A stretch of 45,768 nucleotides of DNA, taken from assembly GCA_944392515.1 (NCBI GenBank), contig CALXWV010000006.1, forward strand, positions 1 through 45,768, written 5' to 3'. Below the pieces are notes generated by a model. The model searched no databases. It was not told the origin of the DNA and saw only the letters and a list, made by a program, of their open reading frames with translations. The DNA comes from an uncultured Clostridia bacterium (GTDB lineage: Bacteria; Bacillota; Clostridia; TANB77; CAG-508). Positions within the stretch are counted from its first letter, which is position 1; every line of letters begins with the position of its first letter. This document shows positions 15,309 through 23,022 of the stretch, piece after piece. Position numbers and translations under genes: made by a program.

Positions 15309-16670
15309 TTATCTAAGTTTCTTTTCAATAAATTCTGCTAACTCTTTTGCTTTTTTTGTAATATATTCTTGGTCTTCCCCCTCAATCATTACTCTTACTA
15401 GTGGCTCTGTACCAGATGCTCTAATTAAAACTCTACCATTACCTGAAAATTCTTTTTCTAAATCATCTATTTTTTCTTTTATTTCTGGATCTTTGTCAAA
15501 ATCATATTTTTTATCTGATGAAACTTTAGCATTTATTAATACTTGTGGATAAATTTTAATTATTTTTGCAAGCTCTGAAATTGGCTTTTTTTCACTAAGT
15601 GCAACTTTTAAAAGCATTAATGAAGTAAGTATTCCATCTCCTGTCGGATTATAGTCTAAGAATATTATATGTCCGGATTGTTCACCACCCAAGTTATATC
15701 CATTTTCAAGCATATTTTCTAGAACATATCTATCACCGACTTTTGTTTGTACAAAATCTATTTTGTTATTTTCACAATATTTTTTCATTCCAAGATTACT
15801 CATAACCGTTGCAACTAATGTATCTTTAGCAAGCTTTCCTTCTTTTTTCAGAGCATTTGCTACAATTGCCATTATGATATCTCCATCAATTTCATTTCCA
15901 TTTTCATCAACTGCTAGGCATCTATCTCCATCACCATCATAAGCTATACCTAAATTACATTTATTAGCAATAACAAACTTTTTAAGCATATCTAAATGTG
16001 TTGATCCACAATTTTCATTAATATTAGTTCCATTTGGTGTATTATTTAATATATAATGCTTAATTCCAAGAGCAGTATATACTTTATCTGCTATAACAGA
16101 TGTAGCACCATTTGCAGTATCTATTGCTACTGTAAAATTATCCTTATCTAAAGCTTCAAAATCATCTTCAAAAGTTTTTCTAAAGAAATATAAATATTCA
16201 TCTAATAGATCTTCTCTATTTTCAGAAACACCTATTTTACTACTTTCAGCAATAAGCTCGTTTATTTTATCTGAATCAAGAACTTCTTCTATTTCTTCTT
16301 CAATACTGTCTGGAATTTTCATTCCTTTATTGCTAAAATACTTAACACCATTAAATTCATATGTATTATGTGATGCTGAAATAACTACACTAGCATCAGC
16401 CTTTAACTTTTTAGTTAAGTATGCAATACCTGGTGTTGGTATTACTCCAACTAATTTTACATTTGCACCATAGCTTAAGAATCCGGCTGTCATAGCACTT
16501 TCGATAAGAGTACCAGATATTCTTGTATCTCTTCCTATTAAGATAGTTGGAGTATGATTTGTATGTTTAGATAATACATATGCTCCAGCTTTTGCAACCT
16601 TATATACTAATTCTGGTGAAAGTTCAGTATTCGCAATTCTTCTAATTCCATCTGTTCCAAAATATTTCAT
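15309..16670 (-). CDS. glmM: phosphoglucosamine mutase GlmM
   Basis: This 453-residue enzyme converts glucosamine-6-phosphate to glucosamine-1-phosphate on the way to UDP-GlcNAc, the precursor of peptidoglycan and other wall sugars. It has all four phosphohexomutase parts: KYFGTDGIRR at the start, the catalytic phosphoserine Ser100 in VVISASHNTYEFNG, the metal-binding loop DGDGDR (245-250), the sugar-binding GGEQSGH, and the C-terminal phosphate clamp RASGTEPLVRV. The residue after SASHN is Thr where most relatives have Pro. An AGGAGG site precedes the ATG. It lies 84 bases downstream of the CmpB-like gene, at the end of the polysaccharide run, and may be partly read from it. Confidence 0.96.
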   Translation of the reverse strand: MKYFGTDGIRRIANTELSPELVYKVAKAGAYVLSKHTNHTPTILIGRDTRISGTLIESAMTAGFLSYGANVKLVGVIPTPGIAYLTKKLKADASVVISASHNTYEFNGVKYFSNKGMKIPDSIEEEIEEVLDSDKINELIAESSKIGVSENREDLLDEYLYFFRKTFEDDFEALDKDNFTVAIDTANGATSVIADKVYTALGIKHYILNNTPNGTNINENCGSTHLDMLKKFVIANKCNLGIAYDGDGDRCLAVDENGNEIDGDIIMAIVANALKKEGKLAKDTLVATVMSNLGMKKYCENNKIDFVQTKVGDRYVLENMLENGYNLGGEQSGHIIFLDYNPTGDGILTSLMLLKVALSEKKPISELAKIIKIYPQVLINAKVSSDKKYDFDKDPEIKEKIDDLEKEFSGNGRVLIRASGTEPLVRVMIEGEDQEYITKKAKELAEFIEKKLR

Positions 16671-16754
16671 ATTTTTTTCCTCCTAAATTTCTTTTAAGTT
16701 TTTAAAGGATTTACTTAAAAACCTAAGTTATTTTTAATATTAGCTAATTTAATG

Positions 16755-17564
16755 TTAAAAAAGTTTAATATAATATGGCTTGATATCTGTTAAAATATCT
16801 TTAATCCATAATATACTTCCATCCTGTAATGTAAATTTTATATTTGGAAAAGTTTTAAGCATCTTTTCATCTGAAAAAACTTTATCTACAAAATCTTTTA
16901 AGCCTGGATTATTTTGATAAATATCTAAATATCTTTCGTAATAATCTTCTTCGCCTTGAACTTCTAAATCATAATTATATATTAGTCTTGTTTCAAACAT
17001 TTTTAGTGCAAAACTTGTAACAAGAAAATCAATAGATATAAATATAATAATTACTACAGTCAAAATGTGTAAGACCTTAACTGGAATTTTACTAATTATC
17101 TTATCTACAGTAGGGTTAATTACTTTATTTAAGCAAATTGTAAGTATACCCCAAAAGATAGAAAATATAACACATATACGACCATTAATATTTAATGGAT
17201 AGTCTGAATAATCCCACCATTTTATATTAAAAATTACTTCTCCAATCCAGCTTATCATATACTCAACAATAGAGCCTATTATAAAGCCAGCTATAAATAA
17301 TGTCCAATTATTTTTCTTTGCAGATTTTGGAATGCAAAGTAAACAAATCGCACCTAACCCATATATACAGCAAAATGGACCGTATAGCATGCTTTGTCTA
17401 CTTTCTATGACCCCTTTTGTTAAAAGGCCATATAATGTTTCAATAACAAATCCTAAAAAACTATATACTATAAAATATTCTAATACTTGCCAAAAAGAAT
17501 ATTCAAAAGTATTTTTCTTTACTTTTTTTGAAATTTGATTTTCAGATTTTATAGTTTCCTGCAT
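16755..17564 (-). CDS. CmpB-like putative ABC-transporter membrane protein
   Basis: This 269-residue protein belongs to the family named putative ABC-transporter type IV (CmpB). The hallmark block is the first two membrane segments with YFIVYSFLGFVIETLYGLLTKGVIESRQSMLYGPFCCIYGLGA, followed by GFIIGSIVEYMISWIGEVIF and the motif WWDYSDYPLNINGRI. Five or six membrane segments run to about residue 195, and a charged C-terminal region of about 75 residues follows. Despite the family name, there is no ATPase gene next to it and a transport role is unproven. It starts four bases after the flippase stop codon, so the two are translationally coupled, suggesting a role near polysaccharide export. Confidence 0.75.
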   Translation of the reverse strand: MQETIKSENQISKKVKKNTFEYSFWQVLEYFIVYSFLGFVIETLYGLLTKGVIESRQSMLYGPFCCIYGLGAICLLCIPKSAKKNNWTLFIAGFIIGSIVEYMISWIGEVIFNIKWWDYSDYPLNINGRICVIFSIFWGILTICLNKVINPTVDKIISKIPVKVLHILTVVIIIFISIDFLVTSFALKMFETRLIYNYDLEVQGEEDYYERYLDIYQNNPGLKDFVDKVFSDEKMLKTFPNIKFTLQDGSILWIKDILTDIKPYYIKLF

Positions 17565-17568
17565 TTTA

Positions 17569-19014
17569 TTAACCCTTTCTTACTCCATTAAATTTTCCTT
17601 TTATTGCTCCTAGAATTCCTTTTATAAACTTCCAATTATTTAGTAAGCTATAAGATATAGCTATTAAAAGTGAAATAACATTAATTGACCATAAAAGAAC
17701 TGTATTACTGCCTATTGAAGGAATATATTTAGCATAATATGCTAAGCAAATTATAACTAAGAAAAGCATTGGTCCTTGCCATTTTAATTCTTTTAGTTTA
17801 ATATATTTTTTAAGTTTGTATCTTCTATAAAAATATACTATTAAATTTGCAATTAATGTTGAAAAACATGCTGCATAAATTTTGAAAGTTGTTACAAACA
17901 ATAAGTCCACTACTAAGTTAATTATAGCTGCAACCATTGTAGTTGTTCCCATTATTTTAGTATCTTTATATGCAGAAAATATTCCTCCATAAAAGCTAGA
18001 TAAATTCGAATAATATGTTGCTACCATTATTATTGGAATATATATATATGCTTCATTATATGATTCATCAATAAAAATCGGAAATGCAAACGGCATTACA
18101 GCTATTAAGCATATTGTCACTGCATATAAAAACCTTTTGGCATCATGGTAAATACTATTATAATATTGGTTTTTATTTTCTTCTTTAACTATTTTTGCAG
18201 CAGATTCCTTCCAAGCCGTATAAAAATATCCATATAGAACATTTATAATATTAGGAAATTTATTTGCCATAGCATATATACCATTTGCTGCTGAGCTAAC
18301 CAATTGTGTTAGTATTATTCTATCTGACATATTTATAATGCTCCAAGAAATGCTATTAGGTACCAATGGTATAGAATATTTTATCATATCTTTCATTAAA
18401 GGTCTATCTATTTTTCCTATATATTTTGGAAGTTTTAATAGTCCTAAAATGGTTATTGCAGTAAAGGCATTTGCAATCGTATTTGCCCATAAAAGGCCCT
18501 CTGCTCCAGCTTTTAATGCTAAAATAAATACAACATTAAGTATAATTGTAGATATGCCTAAAATAAAATTAGATATAGAATATAGCTTTATTTTTCCTAG
18601 TCCTCTAGATAAAGCATTACTTAATCCTATTAAAATATTTGATATGACAAATGTAATAATTGCAGTAATATACATTGGTGTATAGTCAGTTCCAAATCCC
18701 ATAATAAGTGCTGCTAGAAATGTAAATATAACTGTGCCAAAGAGTGTATATATAATTGTTTGAGTTATTATTCTCTTTCTTTGTACTTTACTATCAGCAT
18801 CAATCAAATATCTAAACATTGATTCTTCCATAAGTAAAGTAATTATTGGACATAAAAATATAGATAAAGTGCAAACAAAATCATAATTACCATACTCCGA
18901 AGGATTTAACTTAGATGTATATAAAGGTAAAAGTAAATACGAAATAATCTGTGTACTTAATTTACCTATTGCAATTATTATTGTATTTTTCATTAATTGT
19001 TTCTTTTGGTTCAT
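17569..19014 (-). CDS. Wzx-type polysaccharide flippase (MOP superfamily)
   Basis: This 481-residue, very hydrophobic protein has twelve to fourteen membrane segments. The opening KNTIIIAIGKLSTQIISYLLLPLYTSKLNPSEYGNYDFV is the characteristic start of the Wzx/RfbX polysaccharide-export family. Such proteins flip lipid-linked repeat units across the membrane for capsule or wall polysaccharide assembly. It follows pssE by 19 bases and is preceded by a strong AAAGGAG site. The neighbours pssD and pssE support the assignment, although the sugar-adding enzymes that would complete a capsule locus are missing nearby; the GT2 and GT39-like genes are about 14 kb to the right. Confidence 0.88.
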   Translation of the reverse strand: MNQKKQLMKNTIIIAIGKLSTQIISYLLLPLYTSKLNPSEYGNYDFVCTLSIFLCPIITLLMEESMFRYLIDADSKVQRKRIITQTIIYTLFGTVIFTFLAALIMGFGTDYTPMYITAIITFVISNILIGLSNALSRGLGKIKLYSISNFILGISTIILNVVFILALKAGAEGLLWANTIANAFTAITILGLLKLPKYIGKIDRPLMKDMIKYSIPLVPNSISWSIINMSDRIILTQLVSSAANGIYAMANKFPNIINVLYGYFYTAWKESAAKIVKEENKNQYYNSIYHDAKRFLYAVTICLIAVMPFAFPIFIDESYNEAYIYIPIIMVATYYSNLSSFYGGIFSAYKDTKIMGTTTMVAAIINLVVDLLFVTTFKIYAACFSTLIANLIVYFYRRYKLKKYIKLKELKWQGPMLFLVIICLAYYAKYIPSIGSNTVLLWSINVISLLIAISYSLLNNWKFIKGILGAIKGKFNGVRKG

Positions 19015-19033
19015 TTTGCTCCTTTGTTCAATT

Positions 19034-19513
19034 CTATTTATTTTTTATAAGTCTTATAATCTCATCATCTAGATGTTTAATAAAATTTTTATTATTACTT
19101 TTAAATTGTTTTGGTTTAAAATTCTTAGCTTCTTCTATTTTGTTTTTTAAATTATCAAAATTTAATAAAGGTATTATATACCCATCTTTTGAAAAAGTCT
19201 CTAATATTTGAAGCTGATGATCATTAACATGTTCTCCATACTTCTTAAGCCTTGGTGCGACAATCATAGTTTTATTTATATTAAGTCCATAAATTATAGT
19301 TCCAACTCCTGCATGTGTTATAACTATTCTTGCCTCTTTCATATATTTATTAAATTCATCTTGAGATAAAAATTTATGTATCTCCATTTTTTTAGAAGTA
19401 AAATCAGTACTTCCTATTTGTGCAATTATTTTTTCATCAATATCTAATTTATCAACTGCTTCTAATAATCTCGAAAAATGCTTGTCTTGAGTTCCTAGTG
19501 TTACAAATATCAC
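19034..19513 (-). CDS. pssE: PssE/Alg13-like glycosyltransferase catalytic subunit
   Basis: This 159-residue protein is a single GT28 C-terminal-type half, as in PssE (also Cps14G) and eukaryotic Alg13. It opens MIFVTLGTQDKHFSRLLEAVDKL and carries the nucleotide-sugar binding motif VITHAGVGTIIYGL and the APRLKKYGEHVNDHQLQI block with the conserved HQ. It works with a membrane-bound partner of the PssD/Alg14 type, here the next gene upstream, to add a second sugar (often galactose or glucuronate) to a lipid-linked sugar. The start is a GTG at 19513, with GGAGG seven bases upstream; no ATG alternative fits the conserved N-terminus. It lies 18 bases after pssD. Confidence 0.88.
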   Translation of the reverse strand: MIFVTLGTQDKHFSRLLEAVDKLDIDEKIIAQIGSTDFTSKKMEIHKFLSQDEFNKYMKEARIVITHAGVGTIIYGLNINKTMIVAPRLKKYGEHVNDHQLQILETFSKDGYIIPLLNFDNLKNKIEEAKNFKPKQFKSNNKNFIKHLDDEIIRLIKNK

Positions 19514-19531
19514 TTTAATGCCTCCATATTT

Positions 19532-19996
19532 TTAATAAATCCAACCCCAGCAAACAGCTTTAGGATATAGTTTTTTCATTTCTTCCCATTGTACTACAAA
19601 AGTATTTGCAATAGGATAGACTAATCTTCCTGCAAGCGTTTTAGAATTTCTATTTGCAAATGTTTCTATCCATATTACTTTACTTCCAAAAATTCTTGCA
19701 ATATAACACATTGCAACAGCTGTATGAGTTCCAGTAGTAACTACTACTTTGGGATGTAATTTAAAATATAAATATAAACTTTTGAAAAAGTTAAACAATA
19801 GTATAAAAAAGTATCTAAAAGGTGTTTTTCTTGTACCATATGCTAAGTAATATACTTTCTCAGGATATTTATCAGATAAATCTTTATCTGATTCAGTTTT
19901 TTCAGTTACAATTGAATAATCATATTTTTCAAAATCAAGTTTAAGAAGTTCGCTTAAATGCCCTCCCATACTTGATATAAACATTACTTTTGTCAT
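19532..19996 (-). CDS. pssD: PssD/Alg14-like glycosyltransferase membrane subunit
   Basis: This protein of about 154 residues is the partner of PssE. It begins MTKVMFISSMGGHLSELLKL, the typical glycine-rich first loop, has a membrane-attached hydrophobic helix around FRYFFILLFNFFKSLYLYF, and the conserved VVTTGTHTAVAMCYIARIFGSKVIWIETFANRNSKTLAGRLVYPIANTFVVQWEE segment. Alg14-type subunits anchor the catalytic Alg13-type subunit at the membrane and supply part of the acceptor site. The start at 19996 is supported by AAAGG nine bases upstream; a longer frame to 20050 has no ribosome binding site. It is the first gene of the polysaccharide run. Confidence 0.87.
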   Translation of the reverse strand: MTKVMFISSMGGHLSELLKLDFEKYDYSIVTEKTESDKDLSDKYPEKVYYLAYGTRKTPFRYFFILLFNFFKSLYLYFKLHPKVVVTTGTHTAVAMCYIARIFGSKVIWIETFANRNSKTLAGRLVYPIANTFVVQWEEMKKLYPKAVCWGWIY

Positions 19997-20147
19997 TAAA
20001 TTAAACCTTTCAATTACTTTATAAATTTTATTTACAAAGGTATTATACATAAATTTTTATTAATTTTCAACACTAGTAAAAGATTTTATTTAAGTAGTAA
20101 TAAATTCTTCCATGAATACATATCCTTGTTAAAAGTTATCAATTAAT

Positions 20148-20176
20148 AATATAAAAAAGTTGTTTGTCTACGTCAA
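20148..20176 (-). promoter_or_regulatory. promoter of the pssD-pssE-wzx run
   Basis: Minus strand TTGACG (20171-20176), 17 bases, TATATT (20148-20153). The leader before the pssD ATG would be about 145 bases. I see no classical antitermination or riboswitch structure in it. Confidence 0.55.
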
Positions 20177-20222
20177 TATTTTTTTCACATTTTTAAATAT
20201 TTTTTATAAATATTAAAATCAT

Positions 20223-20261
20223 AAAAAAAACAGTTTAAAAACTTACTCTAAACTGTTTTTT
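20223..20261 (-). terminator. argS terminator
   Basis: AAAAAACAGTTTA (20225-20237) and TAAACTGTTTTTT (20249-20261) form a 13-base-pair perfect stem; on the minus strand a run of T continues after it. It begins nine bases beyond the argS stop. Confidence 0.88.
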
Positions 20262-20269
20262 AATAACTA

Positions 20270-21973
20270 TTACATTTTTTCTGGAACTTCAATACCAAGT
20301 ATACCTAATCCATTAGTAAGTATAACTTTTGTCATATATGTAATATACAATCTTGCATCTTGTGCTTCTTTGTCATCACATAAAATTTTATTATTATTGT
20401 AAAATGTAGAAAAGGTTTCTGATACATCAATTAAGTATCTTGAAATAATAGATGGTTCATTTTTTTGCATTGCATCTAATAAAATACTGTTAAAATTATC
20501 TATTAGTTTTAAAAGCTTAATACTACTATCATCAGTTATTTTTTCAAAATTTAATTCTTCTACTTTTGGTAAATATCCAGCTTTTTCAAGTACGCTCTTT
20601 GTTCTTACTGTCATATATTGAATATATGGTCCTGTTTCTCCATTAAAGTTTAGAGCTTCTTTTAAATCAAATACTTGATTTTTTGTTCTTGATTCGGCTA
20701 AGTCTTCAAAAATAACTGCACCCACTCCTACTTGTTTTGCAATTAAATCTTTATTTTCTATATCTCTATCTTTTATAATTTCTTTAGATTTAGAAATAGC
20801 TTCATCAATTAAATCTTTAACTTTGACAAAATTACCTTTTCTTGATGACATTTTACCTTCAGGAAGTCTAATCATTCCATAACTTACATGTTCTAATCCA
20901 TTTGTATATTTTTCATCTAAGCCTAAATATTTTGCAACAGCAAAAACTTGTTTAAAATGTAAGCTTTGCTCTTCACCAACAACATATAAGCATTTATCAA
21001 AGTCATAAGTTCTAGCTCTATATAAAATAGCTGCTAAATCACGAGTTGCATAAATTGATGAACCATTTGCCTTTTGTATTATACATGGTGTGTTAATTCC
21101 TTGATTCTCTAAATCTACGACTTTAGCTCCTTGTGATTCAATAAGTTTACCTGATTTTTCAAGTAAGTCTATAACTTCTTGCATTTTATCTGAATAAAAA
21201 GCTTCACCTTTTATTGAATCAAATTTTATACCTAATAAATCGTAAATTTTATTAAATTCTTCAATACTTAAGTCTTTAAATTTATTCCATAGTTCTGTGC
21301 AGTATTTGTCTCCATCTTCAAGCTTTTTAAAGGTAGCTCTACACTCTTCTAATACATTTTCATCTTCTTCACATAATGCGTTAATTCGTTTATAAATATC
21401 TGCTAATTTGTCTATGGCATCAGTAGAAAAATCGTATTCTTCTCCCCATCTTTTATATCCCTCAATTAGTTTTGCAAATTGAGTACCATAATCTCCTAGG
21501 TGATTAATTCCTATTGTTTTAAATCCTAAGAATTTATATAATTTATATAAAGAATTACCAATAATAGTTGTTTTTAAATGACCAATATGAAAAGGTTTAG
21601 CAATATTAGGAGATGAATATTCCACAATGACTGTTTTACCTTCTCCTATTTCCGATTTACCATATTCTTCTTTTTGACTATCAAATTTCATAATAGTTTC
21701 TTTTGCTAAGCAAGATTTTGCAATATAGAAATTTAAGAATCCATTTACTACATCAATTTTAGATATTATATTATTATCTACTATAATATTATCTTTTATA
21801 TTATTTGCAATATTTATAGGAGATTGTTTTAATTCTTTTGCAAGTCTAAAACAAGGAAATGCAAAATCTCCATTAGCTTCAATCTTTGGTATTTCTATAT
21901 ATGTTTTTATTTCTTCTTTATCTATATTAGTTACATTTGAAATAGCTTCTGCTATATATGTTTTAAAATCCAT
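20270..21973 (-). CDS. argS: arginyl-tRNA synthetase
   Basis: This 567-residue class I synthetase charges tRNA-Arg. It has the N-terminal additional domain (1-100), the HIGH signature in SSPNIAKPFHIGHLKTTIIG, the GDYGTQFAKLI segment, the KMSK-equivalent KMSSRKGNFV, and a C-terminal DALR anticodon-binding domain ending GLGILGIEVPEKM. The start is the ATG at 21973, seven bases after GAGGT; the ATG four codons upstream overlaps that site. It has its own promoter (TTTACA/TATAAT) and terminator. The leader is too short for a T-box. Confidence 0.97.
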   Translation of the reverse strand: MDFKTYIAEAISNVTNIDKEEIKTYIEIPKIEANGDFAFPCFRLAKELKQSPINIANNIKDNIIVDNNIISKIDVVNGFLNFYIAKSCLAKETIMKFDSQKEEYGKSEIGEGKTVIVEYSSPNIAKPFHIGHLKTTIIGNSLYKLYKFLGFKTIGINHLGDYGTQFAKLIEGYKRWGEEYDFSTDAIDKLADIYKRINALCEEDENVLEECRATFKKLEDGDKYCTELWNKFKDLSIEEFNKIYDLLGIKFDSIKGEAFYSDKMQEVIDLLEKSGKLIESQGAKVVDLENQGINTPCIIQKANGSSIYATRDLAAILYRARTYDFDKCLYVVGEEQSLHFKQVFAVAKYLGLDEKYTNGLEHVSYGMIRLPEGKMSSRKGNFVKVKDLIDEAISKSKEIIKDRDIENKDLIAKQVGVGAVIFEDLAESRTKNQVFDLKEALNFNGETGPYIQYMTVRTKSVLEKAGYLPKVEELNFEKITDDSSIKLLKLIDNFNSILLDAMQKNEPSIISRYLIDVSETFSTFYNNNKILCDDKEAQDARLYITYMTKVILTNGLGILGIEVPEKM

Positions 21974-22008
21974 GTTATACCTCATTTCTATTTATTTTAA
22001 CACTTTAT

Positions 22009-22037
22009 ATTATACACAAATTTATGTAAATTGTAAA
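22009..22037 (-). promoter_or_regulatory. argS promoter
   Basis: Minus strand TTTACA (22032-22037), 17 bases, TATAAT (22009-22014), about 36 bases before the argS ATG. Confidence 0.6.
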
Positions 22038-22070
22038 TATTAAAGCTATCATATCTCACAATAATTCAAT

Positions 22071-22571
22071 TTATCTTTCAAACTCATCTTGTTTCTCTTT
22101 ATCTTGTTTTATTTTACCTAATCTTTCAATAATTCTATCTACATCTTTTGGAAGTAATCCTTCACCAAACCCTTGTCCATTTTTATCTGAAATTTTAATT
22201 AAATGTTTCATAAGTTCTTCATCAAAAGATTCAAATATTTCATCATCTAGTATAACATATCTATCTACATCTGGATTATTGGATAAATATGATTTTATCT
22301 CTATACCTCGATTGTTATCCATAAAAGGTGTTGAATCTGCACAAATACCATATTTTAATAATAAACTTTTTAATAAAGTCCCATCTCTTCTATATCTCCA
22401 AGAAGACGTTAAAACTACTCTTGCACCTGTTGCATCTACAGCCTTTTTTAATAAACTTATTTTATTTACACTAACTTTTCTTTTTATTGTATTAACATTT
22501 AGTTTCTTTATTTTATCTATGTATTCATCTGAATTTAAAACACCATCAATATCTAAAAAAATAACTTTCAT
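22071..22571 (-). CDS. HAD-family phosphatase-like protein
   Basis: This 166-residue HAD-fold protein shows motif I DIDGVLNSDE (residues 7-16, the nucleophile Asp and acid/base Asp), motif II in VVLTSSWRYRRDG, and a motif IV-like YVILDDEIFESFDEEL. The TSSWR and DDE arrangement is that of the small HAD group found in RNA-repair-type polynucleotide phosphatases (HAD_SAK_1) and in phage-related proteins. It should be a soluble phosphatase; the substrate is unknown. AAGGAG lies five bases before the ATG. It sits 97 bases upstream of argS, which has its own promoter, and is divergent from the 63-residue gene at 22693. Confidence 0.75.
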   Translation of the reverse strand: MKVIFLDIDGVLNSDEYIDKIKKLNVNTIKRKVSVNKISLLKKAVDATGARVVLTSSWRYRRDGTLLKSLLLKYGICADSTPFMDNNRGIEIKSYLSNNPDVDRYVILDDEIFESFDEELMKHLIKISDKNGQGFGEGLLPKDVDRIIERLGKIKQDKEKQDEFER

Positions 22572-22601
22572 GTCAGCTCCTTTTTATGGTTATTCTATAA
22601 T

Positions 22602-22630
22602 TTGAATTTATAACTAAAATATGTTATAAT
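22602..22630 (+). promoter_or_regulatory. strong extended -10 promoter of the 63-residue gene
   Basis: TTGAAT (22602-22607), a 17-base spacer and TATAAT (22625-22630) preceded by TG at 22622-22623. It is one of the best promoters in the window. The leader would be about 55 bases, ending in a perfect AGGAGG at 22681-22686. Confidence 0.65.
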
Positions 22631-22692
22631 TAATAATGAAAACATTGTTTTTCACTCCAACGCAATAAATAATTTTATCAAGGAGGATAAGT

Positions 22693-22884
22693 ATGTATAC
22701 GAGCGAATTTTCTAAGCATTGGGACAATTTGCATGGTTTCACTATGCAGGAGGCCCACCAGAAGAAAGCAAAGGTCGATGAAGCACACGGAGTTGGAAGT
22801 CCCAACAGCAAATGGAACCCTGCCCAGATTGTCAAAGACAACAACAGAGAAGACGGCTACAAGGTCGTTATTTGCACAAAATAA
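22693..22884 (+). CDS. 63-residue hydrophilic protein, unrecognised, atypical composition
   Basis: This short gene encodes a soluble, charged protein of 63 residues (MYTSEFSKHWDNLHGF, then a lysine/histidine-rich centre and ending EDGYKVVICTK). I do not recognise it. Support for a real gene is strong: extended -10 promoter, perfect AGGAGG six bases before ATG, and a GC-rich terminator ten bases after the stop. Its G+C content by count is about 45 %, against well under 30 % in the surroundings, and it uses codons such as GAG, GCC, CAG, AAC and GTC that neighbours avoid. This suggests recent acquisition or selection for high expression. It has no membrane segment, signal peptide or obvious DNA-binding motif. 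It lies alone on the plus strand between divergent HAD and convergent pfk genes. Confidence 0.7.
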   Translation: MYTSEFSKHWDNLHGFTMQEAHQKKAKVDEAHGVGSPNSKWNPAQIVKDNNREDGYKVVICTK

Positions 22885-22893
22885 CATACGGTT

Positions 22894-22920
22894 GCTCTCC
22901 CTCTCGGGAGAGCTTCCTTT
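22894..22920 (+). terminator. GC-rich terminator of the 63-residue gene
   Basis: GCTCTCCC (22894-22901) pairs with GGGAGAGC (22906-22913) around TCTC, followed by TTCCTTTT. It is among the most GC-rich hairpins in the window, matching the composition of the gene it ends. Confidence 0.85.
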
Positions 22921-22971
22921 TGTGTAAATCTATAAATATATAATAAATCAGATTTTAAGAAAACTTTGATT

Positions 22972-23012
22972 AATAAAAAACTAAGTGAAAAAATATTTTC
23001 ATTCACTTAGTT
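22972..23012 (-). terminator. pfk terminator
   Basis: AACTAAGTGAA (22979-22989) and TTCACTTAGTT (23002-23012) form an 11-base-pair stem; on the minus strand it runs into TTTTTTATTAATC. Confidence 0.85.
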
Positions 23013-23022
23013 AAATCATAAA

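Noticed and set aside
15052..15552. A 166-codon plus-strand frame across the glmM terminator
   Set aside because: It overlaps two firm minus-strand genes and their terminator, lacks a ribosome binding site and shows no domain.
21974..22070. T-box riboswitch before argS
   Set aside because: The leader is only about 30 bases and the whole gap about 97; there is no specifier loop or AGGGTGGAACCGCG-type T-box sequence.
22614..22887. Two minus-strand frames covering the 63-residue gene
   Set aside because: They lack ribosome binding sites on their strand, while promoter, AGGAGG and terminator all support the plus-strand reading.
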